From: Peteryoungia rhizophila
Lineage (GTDB): Bacteria > Pseudomonadota > Alphaproteobacteria > Rhizobiales > Rhizobiaceae
Reading direction: 5' to 3'
DNA: 64,000 bases
NCBI RefSeq assembly: GCF_004912145.1
Contig: NZ_STGT01000006.1
Span: 231,413-295,412, forward strand
Shown: positions 25,699 to 33,165 of the stretch, in pieces
Layout: each line of letters opens with the position of its first letter
Position numbering within the stretch: position 1 is the stretch's first letter
Position numbers and translations under genes: made by a program
The notes under the pieces: model-generated
Database searches by the model: none
The model's input: only the letters and a program-made list of their open reading frames with translations
Told to the model about the DNA's origin: nothing

Positions 25699-25926
25699 TC
25701 AGCGGCGCATGTCGTCGGCGGGCCAGCCGAGATCCTTGCGCAGGTCGAAGGGCAGGGCGGCGAGCACTGCCGCGTCACGCCTGCGGCGGCGGTGATCGGC
25801 CATGGCGCGGGCGAAACCGTTCAGTTTTGCCGCGAGGTGGCCGGCCGCGCGGCTCGCCATGTCGCCCGGCGTGGGCACGGCGGGGGCGGTGCGGGTGATC
25901 GGGGTATCGCTGCAAACCATTGCCAT
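25699..25926 (-). CDS. DUF1127 small protein
   Basis: A 75-residue protein ending in the DUF1127 (YjiS-like) pattern: an Arg-rich helix (MADHRRRRRD) followed by LPFDLRKDLGWPADD. Family members in Agrobacterium-type bacteria are small basic proteins linked to RNA turnover and to carbon or phosphate metabolism. AAGGA precedes the ATG at 25926. A second DUF1127-like gene lies 92 bp upstream on the same strand, and a LysR gene diverges from both. Confidence 0.75.
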   Translation of the reverse strand: MAMVCSDTPITRTAPAVPTPGDMASRAAGHLAAKLNGFARAMADHRRRRRDAAVLAALPFDLRKDLGWPADDMRR

Positions 25927-26018
25927 GGTCGTGATCCTTCTGAGGTTCGATGGCTCCCTTTTCATCCTTTGCTCTTCACTCGGCGGGGGCCTGGTTTCGA
26001 TATTGCGCCTTTCACTCA

Positions 26019-26231
26019 TCAATCAAACGAATGTTCCTTATGTCTGTCATTCTGAAAGGTGATGAATTGGCGGTGGCTTGTGAGGCCGAGATCGTCCCGC
26101 ATTGCTGTGCCGAGCGGGGCGAGTGTGCGGCGGGTCGCCTTGCGGATGTTGCGGTGGCGCGTCTTTGCCATCAGGGTGGCGACCATGTCGTGCAGCGTGT
26201 CGCGCAGGGTCTGGAAGGCTGTCTGTGTCAT
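26019..26231 (-). CDS. DUF1127-like small protein
   Basis: A 70-residue basic protein; HRNIRKATRRTLAPLGTAMR then DDLGL matches the DUF1127 helix and its D-x-G/L end less exactly than its neighbour. AAGGAGG stands before the ATG at 26231, so translation should be strong. It is divergent from the LysR gene across a 110-bp region with a LysR-type operator. Confidence 0.7.
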   Translation of the reverse strand: MTQTAFQTLRDTLHDMVATLMAKTRHRNIRKATRRTLAPLGTAMRDDLGLTSHRQFITFQNDRHKEHSFD

Positions 26232-26308
26232 GGCTGCAATCCTCCTTATCCGGGTTGTGAGAAGAGGATGCGCCCCGATTGACATTCAATCAAACGCAAT
26301 AGTATCGT

Positions 26309-26331
26309 CTTCAAGTTCAATTTTGTTGAAG
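26309..26331. promoter_or_regulatory. LysR-type operator CTTCAA-N11-TTGAAG
   Basis: A perfect 6-bp dyad with the 11-bp spacer typical of LysR boxes (T-N11-A), 10 bp before the LysR start and 78 bp before the divergent DUF1127-like gene. A tighter dyad TTCAA-N5-TTGAA is nested at 26316-26330. Confidence 0.7.
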
Positions 26332-26341
26332 GTAAACCGCC

Positions 26342-27238
26342 ATGACGCTCATGCTGCGCCAGCCGCTTCCGCTTCTCGACAACGACGTTCTGCGTACCTT
26401 CGTGGCGATCGCCGAGACCGGCAGTTTCACCACGGCCGCCGATCGGGTCTATCGCACGCCGTCCGCCGTCTCCATGCAGATCAAGAAGTTGGAGGAGCAG
26501 CTGAGCGTCACGCTCTTCCTGCGCGATGCGCGTTCGGTGACGCTGACGGAGGGGGGCGAGGTGCTGCTGCCCTATGCGCGGCGCATGCTGGCGCTGTCGA
26601 ACGAGGCCGTCGGGCGTTTTCGCATGCCGGAGATGAAGGGGGTCGTGCGGCTGGGCGCCCCAGACGACATCGGCGAACGTTTCATGCCGACGATTCTCAG
26701 GCGCTTTGCCGAGCTCTATCCGCTGATCATGGTGGATCTGACGGTTGACACTTCGGGGGCGCTTCGGCGCCGGCTGGCCGAACAGCGGCTCGACTTGACG
26801 CTGACCAATTGCGCGCCGGGCCAGGTGGTACATGAGGGCGAGGTGATCCATCAGGAGCAGCTGGTCTGGGCCGGTGCCAAATGCGGCACGGCGCATTTGC
26901 GCGATCCGCTGCCCGTGTCGATCTGGGAGGATGGCTGCTGCTGGCGGGCGGATGCGCTGGCACGGCTCGACAAGGAAAAGCGGCCCTATCGCATCGCTTA
27001 TCTCTCGGCCCATACGATGGCGCAGCGGGCGGCTGTCATTGCGGATCTCGCGGTCGCGCCTTTGCCGCGCAGTTACCTCACAGACGACATGACGGCGCTC
27101 GGCGCCAAACACGGGCTGCCGGAGCTGGGCTCCTTCGAGGTGCGGCTGCTGACCGGCAAGGAGACATCCGAGACGATCCGGGCGGTGGCGGACAGCGTGC
27201 GCTATGCGTTTTCCGAGATGATCGGGATGGCGGCGTAA
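26342..27238 (+). CDS. LysR-family transcriptional regulator
   Basis: A 298-residue LysR regulator with N-terminal winged helix-turn-helix (about 13-72; TFVAIAETGSFTTAADRVYR) and periplasmic-binding-like effector domain (about 95-290). The start ATG has only a weak AAGG upstream. Divergent from two DUF1127-type genes; an operator lies in the shared region, so autoregulation and control of the small genes are likely. Effector unknown. Confidence 0.9.
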   Translation: MTLMLRQPLPLLDNDVLRTFVAIAETGSFTTAADRVYRTPSAVSMQIKKLEEQLSVTLFLRDARSVTLTEGGEVLLPYARRMLALSNEAVGRFRMPEMKGVVRLGAPDDIGERFMPTILRRFAELYPLIMVDLTVDTSGALRRRLAEQRLDLTLTNCAPGQVVHEGEVIHQEQLVWAGAKCGTAHLRDPLPVSIWEDGCCWRADALARLDKEKRPYRIAYLSAHTMAQRAAVIADLAVAPLPRSYLTDDMTALGAKHGLPELGSFEVRLLTGKETSETIRAVADSVRYAFSEMIGMAA

Positions 27239-27329
27239 ACCGGCGAGATCGGTAAGCGGTTGGCGATTTTCGTAATTAGGGAAATGCCGAATTGGACACC
27301 CGCCAGTGGGAAACAGGCGTAGGATTTGA

Positions 27330-27770
27330 GTGCGGATGATGGATGAGACGAAGGGGCTGCGGCTCGAGGACTTTGCGGGTCGGGCCTATGACAAGCTGCG
27401 TTATGGCGACACGGACCGGCAGGGGCATGTCAACAATGCGGTCTTTGCCACCTTCATGGAAACGGGCCGCGTCGAACTGATCTACAGTCCGCAAGATCCG
27501 CTGCTGGACGAGGGGTATCCCTTCGTGCTCGCCAAGCTCGACATCGATTATGTCGCAGAGGTCTTGTGGCCGGGCACGGTCGAGATCGGCACGCGGGTGA
27601 CGCGGGTCGGGCGGTCGTCGGTGACCATGCAACAGGCGGTGTTTCAGGCGGGCCGGCTGTGTGCATCGGCCGAGACGGTGGTGGTGCATTTCGACCAGGC
27701 GACGCGGAAGTCGCATGCGTTTTCGCAAGTGCAGCGGGCGAAGCTCGAGGCGTGGATTTTGACGCCTTAG
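27330..27770 (+). CDS. 4HBT-type hotdog thioesterase
   Basis: A protein of about 146 residues with the 4-hydroxybenzoyl-CoA thioesterase signature: RYGDTDRQGHVNNAVFATFME, carrying the catalytic Asp and the HVNN helix start, then VEIGTRVTRVGRSSVTM. Hydrolyses acyl-CoA esters; substrate unknown. GTG 27330, ATG 27336 and ATG 27339 are all possible starts after AGGA at 27321. A terminator follows at 27793. Confidence 0.88.
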   Translation: MRMMDETKGLRLEDFAGRAYDKLRYGDTDRQGHVNNAVFATFMETGRVELIYSPQDPLLDEGYPFVLAKLDIDYVAEVLWPGTVEIGTRVTRVGRSSVTMQQAVFQAGRLCASAETVVVHFDQATRKSHAFSQVQRAKLEAWILTP

Positions 27771-27792
27771 GCGGTCAGGAGATGGCGGATTG

Positions 27793-27827
27793 GGGCGGGC
27801 ATCTTGCGATGCGCCGCCCTTTGTTTT
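27793..27827 (+). terminator. Rho-independent terminator after the thioesterase gene
   Basis: Arms GGGCGGGCAT and ATGC-G-CCGCCC (one bulged base) around CTTGCG, then TTTTGTTTT. Confidence 0.75.
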
Positions 27828-27838
27828 GCGTCGACAGT

Positions 27839-28564
27839 TCAGTCCTGGCGTTCGTAGAGCGCCTGGCTCTCCGTCAAGACCTCGTCGAGGCGGCGGCCTT
27901 CCTGGAAATGGGCGAGGTGATCGGGGAAGGCCACGCCTTCCGGGACCTTGGGGCAGATTTCGGGCGCGCGGAGACGCGTTTCGACCGGGATGACGCCGGC
28001 CCAGACCTGTGCGTCGACATCGGCCGGGTCGTCGGAGACGCCGCCTGAGCGGACTTTTGCCGAGGCTTCCTCGATGCGCATGCCGATGACCATGGTGCCC
28101 TTGGCTTCCTGCTGGTCGTTTTCGCGCAGCACGTCCGTGCGACCGGGATAGAAACGGTCGACGACCGCCTTCAGGGCTTCCGCCTTCTCTTCCGGGTCGT
28201 CGATGATGTGGGCGGTGCCGAAGCACATGGCGGAGCGGTAATTGGCGGAGTGATGGAAGCCGGAGCGGGCGAGCACCAGGCCGTCGAGATGGGCGACCGT
28301 CAGGCAGACGGGGATGCCTCCCTTCTGGGTCTTCAGCATGCGGCTGGCGGACGAGCCGTGCCAGAACAGCCAGGCGCCCTCGCGCCAGTGGGTGGTCGGT
28401 GTGCAATAGGGCTGGCCGTCGATGACATAGGCGACATGGCAGAGGAGGCTCGCGTCGAGCACGGCATAGACGGCATCGCGGTCATAGGCTGCGCGCTGGT
28501 GCAGGCGCTTGGCGCGATTGCGCGGGCTGACGGGGAAGGTTTCGGGCTCGGGTCTCTCGTTCAT
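27839..28564 (-). CDS. PNPOx-like flavin-binding protein (NimA-type)
   Basis: A 241-residue split-barrel FMN-binding protein of the pyridoxamine 5'-phosphate oxidase-like family. DASLLCHVAYVIDGQPYCTPT is the first strand pair, and FHHSANYRSAMCFGTAHIID the flavin-contact strands. Members act as nitroreductase-like or stress proteins; none of the PdxH-specific catalytic motifs is obvious. GGAGGC precedes the ATG at 28564. It is divergent from a MocR-type regulator by 64 bp, a pairing that implies direct control. Confidence 0.85.
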   Translation of the reverse strand: MNERPEPETFPVSPRNRAKRLHQRAAYDRDAVYAVLDASLLCHVAYVIDGQPYCTPTTHWREGAWLFWHGSSASRMLKTQKGGIPVCLTVAHLDGLVLARSGFHHSANYRSAMCFGTAHIIDDPEEKAEALKAVVDRFYPGRTDVLRENDQQEAKGTMVIGMRIEEASAKVRSGGVSDDPADVDAQVWAGVIPVETRLRAPEICPKVPEGVAFPDHLAHFQEGRRLDEVLTESQALYERQD

Positions 28565-28628
28565 GCTTGCCTCCGGACTGCTGATGCGGCAGGGATAGCG
28601 GGATCAATTGGTCATAAGAAGATCCACA

Positions 28629-30044
28629 ATGACGCAAAAACCGCGAACCAATTCCGACTGGTCGGCCAGCACGCCGGTTCTGCCGGCCACGGGGCCAAGG
28701 CGGCTGGCGCTCTATCGTTCGCTGCGCGGGCTGATCGAGAGCGGGCAGATGAAGCCCGGCGACAAGCTGCCGACGACGCGGGATATTGCCAAGCGTTTCG
28801 GCATTTCGCGGGGTGCTGCGGTCGCGGCCTATGAGATGCTGGTCGCGGACGGTTTCGCAGAGGCGCGGGTGGGAGCGGGCACCTATGTGGCCGAGGCCGT
28901 GCCGCTGGTTCAGCCGGTGCCAGCGTCTTCGCCGGTCTCGCCGCCGGTCATGGAGCAGGATGCGCTGGCGCCGCTTCCCGGGGCGCTCGGATGCTCGACG
29001 GCGGACGAGACGTCTCTGCGGATTTTCCGCATGCTGATGAATCGGCACCTGGCCAAACCATCGGCGCGGCATTTCCACTATAACGACCCGGCGGGCAGTC
29101 TGGCGCTCCGGGTGGAGGTGGCGGCTTACCTCAAGGCCGCGCGGGGCGTGGTCTGCGAGCCGGATCAGGTGATCATGACGGCGGGTACGCAGCAGGGGCT
29201 GGATCTCGCCGTCAGGGCGCTGTTGAAACCGGGCGATCCCGTGTGGCTGGAGGATCCGTGTTATGCCGCCGCGCGGGAGTTGTTCGAGGGCACGGGCCTG
29301 TCCGTGACTCCGGTTCCTGTCGATGGCGAGGGGATCGATGTGGCGGCGGGTATCGCGGCGCGGCCGGATGCCAAGGCGGTCTATGTGACGCCCTCGCACC
29401 AGTATCCGCTCGGGGTCACGCTCTCCATGGCGCGGCGGCTGGCGCTGATCGACTGGGCAAGACAAGCGGGCGCCTATATCCTGGAAGACGATTACGACAG
29501 CGAGTTTCGCTTCGCCGGGCCGCCGCTCAGCGCCCTGCAGGGCATGGATGGCGAGGGGCGGGTCATTTATCTCGGGACCTTCTCCAAGACGTTGTTGCCC
29601 GGTTTTCGGATCGGCTATCTCGTGGTGCCGCGCGCCTTACGTGAGCGATTGCTGACCATTCGCCGGCTAACCGATCGCTTTCCCTCGACGCTGGCCGAGG
29701 ACGCACTCACCGAATTCCTGCGCAACGGGCATTTTTCGGCGCATATCAAGCGGGCGCGCAAACGGGTGAAGGCGGCGCGGGATGCGCTGGTAGAGGCGCT
29801 GCGGGAGGGGCCATTCGCGGTTTCAGCACCCGAGCAGGGCCTGCATCTCGTGGCGGAGCTTGCACCCGGGGCCGACGACGTGAGCCTCGCGAGACGGGCG
29901 CGAGAGGCCGGCTTCGGCGCCAGGGCGCTTTCGCCGCTCTACCTCGCAGAGCCCACACGGCGTGGCCTGGTGATCGGCTTTTCCGGGTTTCCGCCTGAAG
30001 TGATGGCCAGCGCGGCACGGCGATTTCTCAGCTTGGTTGCCTGA
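28629..30044 (+). CDS. MocR/PdxR-type GntR regulator with aminotransferase domain
   Basis: A 471-residue regulator: N-terminal GntR winged helix (about 20-85; KLPTTRDIAKRFGISRGAAVA) joined to a fold-type I aminotransferase domain (about 110-470). The PLP-lysine region YLGTFSKTLLPGFRIGY and DDYDSEF are intact, so cofactor binding is expected. ATG 28629 (MTQKPRTNS) is used; an upstream extension to 28608 is less likely. MocR proteins usually control adjacent divergent genes, here the PNPOx-like gene, suggesting sensing of PLP or an amino compound. Confidence 0.92.
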   Translation: MTQKPRTNSDWSASTPVLPATGPRRLALYRSLRGLIESGQMKPGDKLPTTRDIAKRFGISRGAAVAAYEMLVADGFAEARVGAGTYVAEAVPLVQPVPASSPVSPPVMEQDALAPLPGALGCSTADETSLRIFRMLMNRHLAKPSARHFHYNDPAGSLALRVEVAAYLKAARGVVCEPDQVIMTAGTQQGLDLAVRALLKPGDPVWLEDPCYAAARELFEGTGLSVTPVPVDGEGIDVAAGIAARPDAKAVYVTPSHQYPLGVTLSMARRLALIDWARQAGAYILEDDYDSEFRFAGPPLSALQGMDGEGRVIYLGTFSKTLLPGFRIGYLVVPRALRERLLTIRRLTDRFPSTLAEDALTEFLRNGHFSAHIKRARKRVKAARDALVEALREGPFAVSAPEQGLHLVAELAPGADDVSLARRAREAGFGARALSPLYLAEPTRRGLVIGFSGFPPEVMASAARRFLSLVA

Positions 30045-30071
30045 GGTCCAATGTCGGTGGCGGGCTATGTG

Positions 30072-30698
30072 TCAGGCGGAGGTGTCCGGTCGCGTCGCGG
30101 TCTGTTCGGCGCCTGCGATCCAGACGTCGAGCAACTGGCTCAGCATGATTTCGGCCGTCTCGGGCGGCGCCAGCCAGCCGGAGATTTCGAAGACGATGAC
30201 CTCGTGAAACAGGGCCTGGACGCCGCGCGCGAGCAATAGTGCCCGCTCGGCTGACGGTGGTCCTTGCGACGGATTGCGGAAGAGTTCGGCGATCTGATCT
30301 TCGAGAACACGGCAGAGATCGAGGAAGGCTTCCGTATGGGGGCCGCGGGTGAGGGCCGACTGGCTGAGATAGAGGCCGGCAAAGGCGTGTTCCCGGCAGA
30401 AATAGGAGAGCCAGGGCCAGAGCAGAGCGCGCAGCCGCTCACCCAGCGGACGGTCGTCCGTGCGGGCGATCTCGGCCTTGCCGGCTTCTGCCAGCTTTTC
30501 GATCTCGGCCAGGCCGAGCGCTGCCAGGAGATTGGCCTTGTCGCCGAAATGGGCAAAGACGCTCGACTTCGCAACCTTCGCCGCACTCGCGATCTGGTCG
30601 ATGCTGGTCGGCTCGTAACCCTGGCGCGCAAAGAGCTCGCGCGCGGCGCCAAGAATCTGCTCTCGGGTCTGGCGGCTGCGGGACTGGCGAAGTTTCAT
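30072..30698 (-). CDS. TetR-family repressor
   Basis: A 208-residue TetR regulator with the N-terminal helix-turn-helix (about 10-56; TSIDQIASAAKVAKSSVFAHF) and an all-helical ligand domain. AAAGGAA precedes the ATG. It diverges from an NAD(P)H-dependent oxidoreductase gene across 98 bp that contain two TGACC/GGTCA dyads, so it very probably represses both genes. Confidence 0.9.
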   Translation of the reverse strand: MKLRQSRSRQTREQILGAARELFARQGYEPTSIDQIASAAKVAKSSVFAHFGDKANLLAALGLAEIEKLAEAGKAEIARTDDRPLGERLRALLWPWLSYFCREHAFAGLYLSQSALTRGPHTEAFLDLCRVLEDQIAELFRNPSQGPPSAERALLLARGVQALFHEVIVFEISGWLAPPETAEIMLSQLLDVWIAGAEQTATRPDTSA

Positions 30699-30735
30699 GC
30701 GCGATTCCTTTTGGACGAGCCTACGCTGAAATTAT

Positions 30736-30777
30736 CTTGACCGAGGTCAATTTGTTCAGCATAAAATGACCACGGTC
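30736..30777. promoter_or_regulatory. Paired TetR operators in the divergent promoter
   Basis: Perfect palindrome TTGACC-GA-GGTCAA at 30736-30749 and TGACC-AC-GGTCA at 30766-30777, centres 29 bp apart. Both share TGACCnnGGTCA. They lie between the TetR start (30698) and the oxidoreductase start (30797). Confidence 0.75.
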
Positions 30778-30796
30778 AAATACAAGGAGATTCCGC

Positions 30797-31393
30797 ATGT
30801 CCTTCCTGTCACGCGATGCCCAGCCCTCGCGGCTTCTCGTCCTGAACGGCAATCCTGCACGGAAAACCCTGTGCGGAGCGATGGCGGAGCGGATTGCGGA
30901 TTCCGCCCGCGAGCTGGGCCAGACGGTTCGGCTGGTGCATCTGGAGGATCTTGATTTCGACGCCAATCTTCGGGACGGGTATCGCGCCCGCATGGACTGG
31001 GAGCCCGATCTTGCGGCGCTCGCAGAAAGCCTCACCTGGTGCGACCGGCTGGTGATCGTGCATCCGCTCTGGTGGGGCGCGGCGCCGGCCAAGCTCAAGG
31101 GCCTGTTCGACCGCGTGCTGATGCCGGGTTTCGGCTTTCAGTATATCGAGGGCAAGGCGCTGCCGAAGCCGCTGCTTTCCGGCCGCAAGGCGCGCGTGGT
31201 CATCACCTCGGATACGCCGACCGTCTTTCTCAAGTGGATCTATGGCAATGGCTGGGTCAAGTTGCTGAGGCGGCAGATTCTGGCCTTTTGCGGGTTCAGG
31301 GATCTGAAGGTGAAGTATTTCAGCCCGGTCCGCGGGGCAAAGCCGGAGGCGTTGGCAAAGATGGTCGAAGCGGCGCCGGGGATTTTGGGGTGA
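30797..31393 (+). CDS. NAD(P)H-dependent oxidoreductase, flavodoxin-like (MdaB/NQO2 type)
   Basis: A 198-residue flavodoxin-fold enzyme of the NAD(P)H quinone reductase type. LVLNGNPARKTLCGAMAE is the FMN phosphate loop, and HPLWWGAAPAKLKGLFDRVL matches the family core motif. It likely reduces quinones or other electrophiles in two-electron steps. AAGGAG precedes the ATG. Under the divergent TetR repressor, so probably induced by a toxic small molecule. Confidence 0.9.
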   Translation: MSFLSRDAQPSRLLVLNGNPARKTLCGAMAERIADSARELGQTVRLVHLEDLDFDANLRDGYRARMDWEPDLAALAESLTWCDRLVIVHPLWWGAAPAKLKGLFDRVLMPGFGFQYIEGKALPKPLLSGRKARVVITSDTPTVFLKWIYGNGWVKLLRRQILAFCGFRDLKVKYFSPVRGAKPEALAKMVEAAPGILG

Positions 31394-31551
31394 GGGGGGA
31401 AGGCCGTTTTGTGGCCGCGAGGGGACAGTCAGCTCTGGTTGAAGTGGTCAGAGGGCAGACGCCTGCCGGTGCTCGCTCATAGAGGCTACAGATGGTGGCG
31501 GTGTTATCTCAGACAGCCCCGGCTCTTAGTTAGTCATGGAGCCTCACTCGA

Positions 31552-32286
31552 TCATTCAACAGTTGCAATCGGCGCATGACCGAGTTCGTAAGTTAAGATG
31601 AAGCCGACCCAGTCATTCAGGATGTGAGCTCCCGCTGAGACCCAGAGGTTTCGCGAGGCAATGTAAGCGAGCGTCAAAACCATTCGGGCGCCACCGATGA
31701 CGATGAGCGATTGCGTCCAATTCCAGCCATAGGTCGGTAAATGCGCTGCGCCGAAGAGCAAGGAGGCGAGCAAAAGCGCGATCGCGATGCCGATGCGGCG
31801 TGGCATGCCGAGACGCGTAACGCAAAACCAGAGGACAGCGAGGAATGGCAGGATGGCGAGCAGCTCTTCTCCGACAAGTTGGGGGATCGTTACGGCCAAA
31901 ATCCAGACAAATTGCGCGCCGGACATGGCGCGCATGGATTCGGAAACGGGATTTTCGGTGAACGCCATCACCTGCGACAGGCCAAGTGCAACGGCAAAAG
32001 AGACAATGATCGTCAGCAGGGCGAAGACGACCATGAGGGCCACCTCCCTGAGCCCGACTTTGCCGAACAAAGCGGCCCAGTTCCCGCCGGTCACCAAGCG
32101 CAATGCGATCAGTGGGATCGCGACAAACAATAGCGCTGGCATGATATTTACCGGAAATGCCCGCAGGGGGATCATTGTCAGAGCCACAAAGGCCACAGCA
32201 ACCGAACCGAGGAGGAACAGCCAGCCTTTGGCTTCCACGGCCACCGGGCGGCCGTCGTAATAGGGGAAATCCGGTCGAGATTCCAT
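31552..32286 (-). CDS. CPBP-family intramembrane glutamic protease
   Basis: A 244-residue membrane protein with about seven helices. The CPBP/Abi motifs are present: EELLAILPF (EExxx, lacking the usual Arg), LLFGAAHLPTYGW (FxxxH) and AGAHILNDW (HxxxN/D). Relatives process prenylated proteins in eukaryotes; bacterial roles are diverse. It follows the small secreted-protein gene by 12 bp and is probably cotranscribed with it. The absent Arg leaves activity uncertain. Confidence 0.82.
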   Translation of the reverse strand: MESRPDFPYYDGRPVAVEAKGWLFLLGSVAVAFVALTMIPLRAFPVNIMPALLFVAIPLIALRLVTGGNWAALFGKVGLREVALMVVFALLTIIVSFAVALGLSQVMAFTENPVSESMRAMSGAQFVWILAVTIPQLVGEELLAILPFLAVLWFCVTRLGMPRRIGIAIALLLASLLFGAAHLPTYGWNWTQSLIVIGGARMVLTLAYIASRNLWVSAGAHILNDWVGFILTYELGHAPIATVE

Positions 32287-32298
32287 GATGCGCTCTGA

Positions 32299-32697
32299 TT
32301 ACTCAATATAGAGGGTCAGTTGGTAGTTCGCGGTTTCACCCCGGCGTGCAGCGTTCCGCATCAGGTAAACCTGGACGACGTAGTTTCCGCTCGACGGAAT
32401 TGTGATGCTGGTGCCGTTGCCGTCCATCGAGCTGTTGTAGAGGGCGGCATTGGCCCCGGCCGCCAGAACGTTGAAATAGAGGCTGGAATTCGAGGAATCG
32501 AGTTGAACGCTCATCTTCTGACCAGCCCCAATGCCGAGCTTGTATTCGACGCTGTCGTAACCCTTGATCTTGCCATTGATCGTCGCGCCGGACGTTCCAG
32601 ATGCGAACCGGACTGTTTCTTGCCTGATGTTATCCGCCAGGACAGGCGTGGCGAACGTCACACCCAGGCCGATCAGAAGCGCACGAAGTAAATTCAT
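32299..32697 (-). CDS. Small secreted protein resembling PliG/YcgK-type lysozyme inhibitors
   Basis: A 132-residue protein with a clean signal peptide (MNLLRALLIGLGVTFATPVLA, cleaved before DN) and a beta-rich mature part. IKGYDSVEYKLGIGAGQ and the C-terminal VYLMRNAARRGETANYQL match a family annotated variously as g-type lysozyme inhibitor or DNA breaking-rejoining protein. The inhibitor role is the more plausible for a periplasmic protein. AAGGA precedes the ATG at 32697. Leads the CPBP protease gene. Confidence 0.7.
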   Translation of the reverse strand: MNLLRALLIGLGVTFATPVLADNIRQETVRFASGTSGATINGKIKGYDSVEYKLGIGAGQKMSVQLDSSNSSLYFNVLAAGANAALYNSSMDGNGTSITIPSSGNYVVQVYLMRNAARRGETANYQLTLYIE

Positions 32698-33008
32698 AGG
32701 CACATCCTTTCTCTCAGTTCGATTTCAGTCGCAAAACCGGACAATCCAGTACTCACTGCCAGTCAAAATTGCAGGACTTCGAATTTTAGATTTGGAAGGC
32801 TTTCTGTCGGCGTCAAGCGCCACCCTGCAAAATGGCCTATCGATCTGAGTGAACGTGTCCATTGCAAAAGTCTCACGCAACTCTTGCGACGGTCAATTGA
32901 GCAGCGCAAAAGTAGAGCGTCGCCGGGAGGTTCAATCAAGGTTACACTGTCAGTGGGCGCTGATACGGACCGGGGGTTTGCAACCCAAGAGCCGGACAGG
33001 AGTGACAC
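32698..33008. other. Non-coding region
   Basis: No gene seen. Contains the promoter of the secreted-protein gene (minus strand) and, at its right end, AGGAG (32997-33001) serving the truncated frame that starts at 33009. Confidence 0.45.
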
Positions 33009-33128
33009 TTGGACTTCATGAAGCTTCTGAAGTCGCTCGAGGAACTGCTCTGCAAGCTGGTTTCGTGGCTTGTATTCGACCCTCTGACGATGTGGCGAAC
33101 GGTCGTCAGCCCGCTGTGGCCGGGGCTA
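33009..33128 (+). pseudogene. 5' remnant of a rhizobial membrane-protein gene
   Basis: A TTG start with AGGAG seven bases upstream opens into DFMKLLKSLEELLCKLV, then SWLVFDPLTMW, closely like the N-terminus of a conserved rhizobial membrane protein (from memory: LKSLEELLYEV, SWLVFYPLTLWR). After about 38 codons similarity stops and the frame runs into the antisense of the ASKHA gene 3' end. The gene seems cut by a rearrangement at about 33,130. Confidence 0.45.
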
Positions 33129-33165
33129 GTGCATGCCAACGTGCCAATGACGTCGTCCCGGCCGC

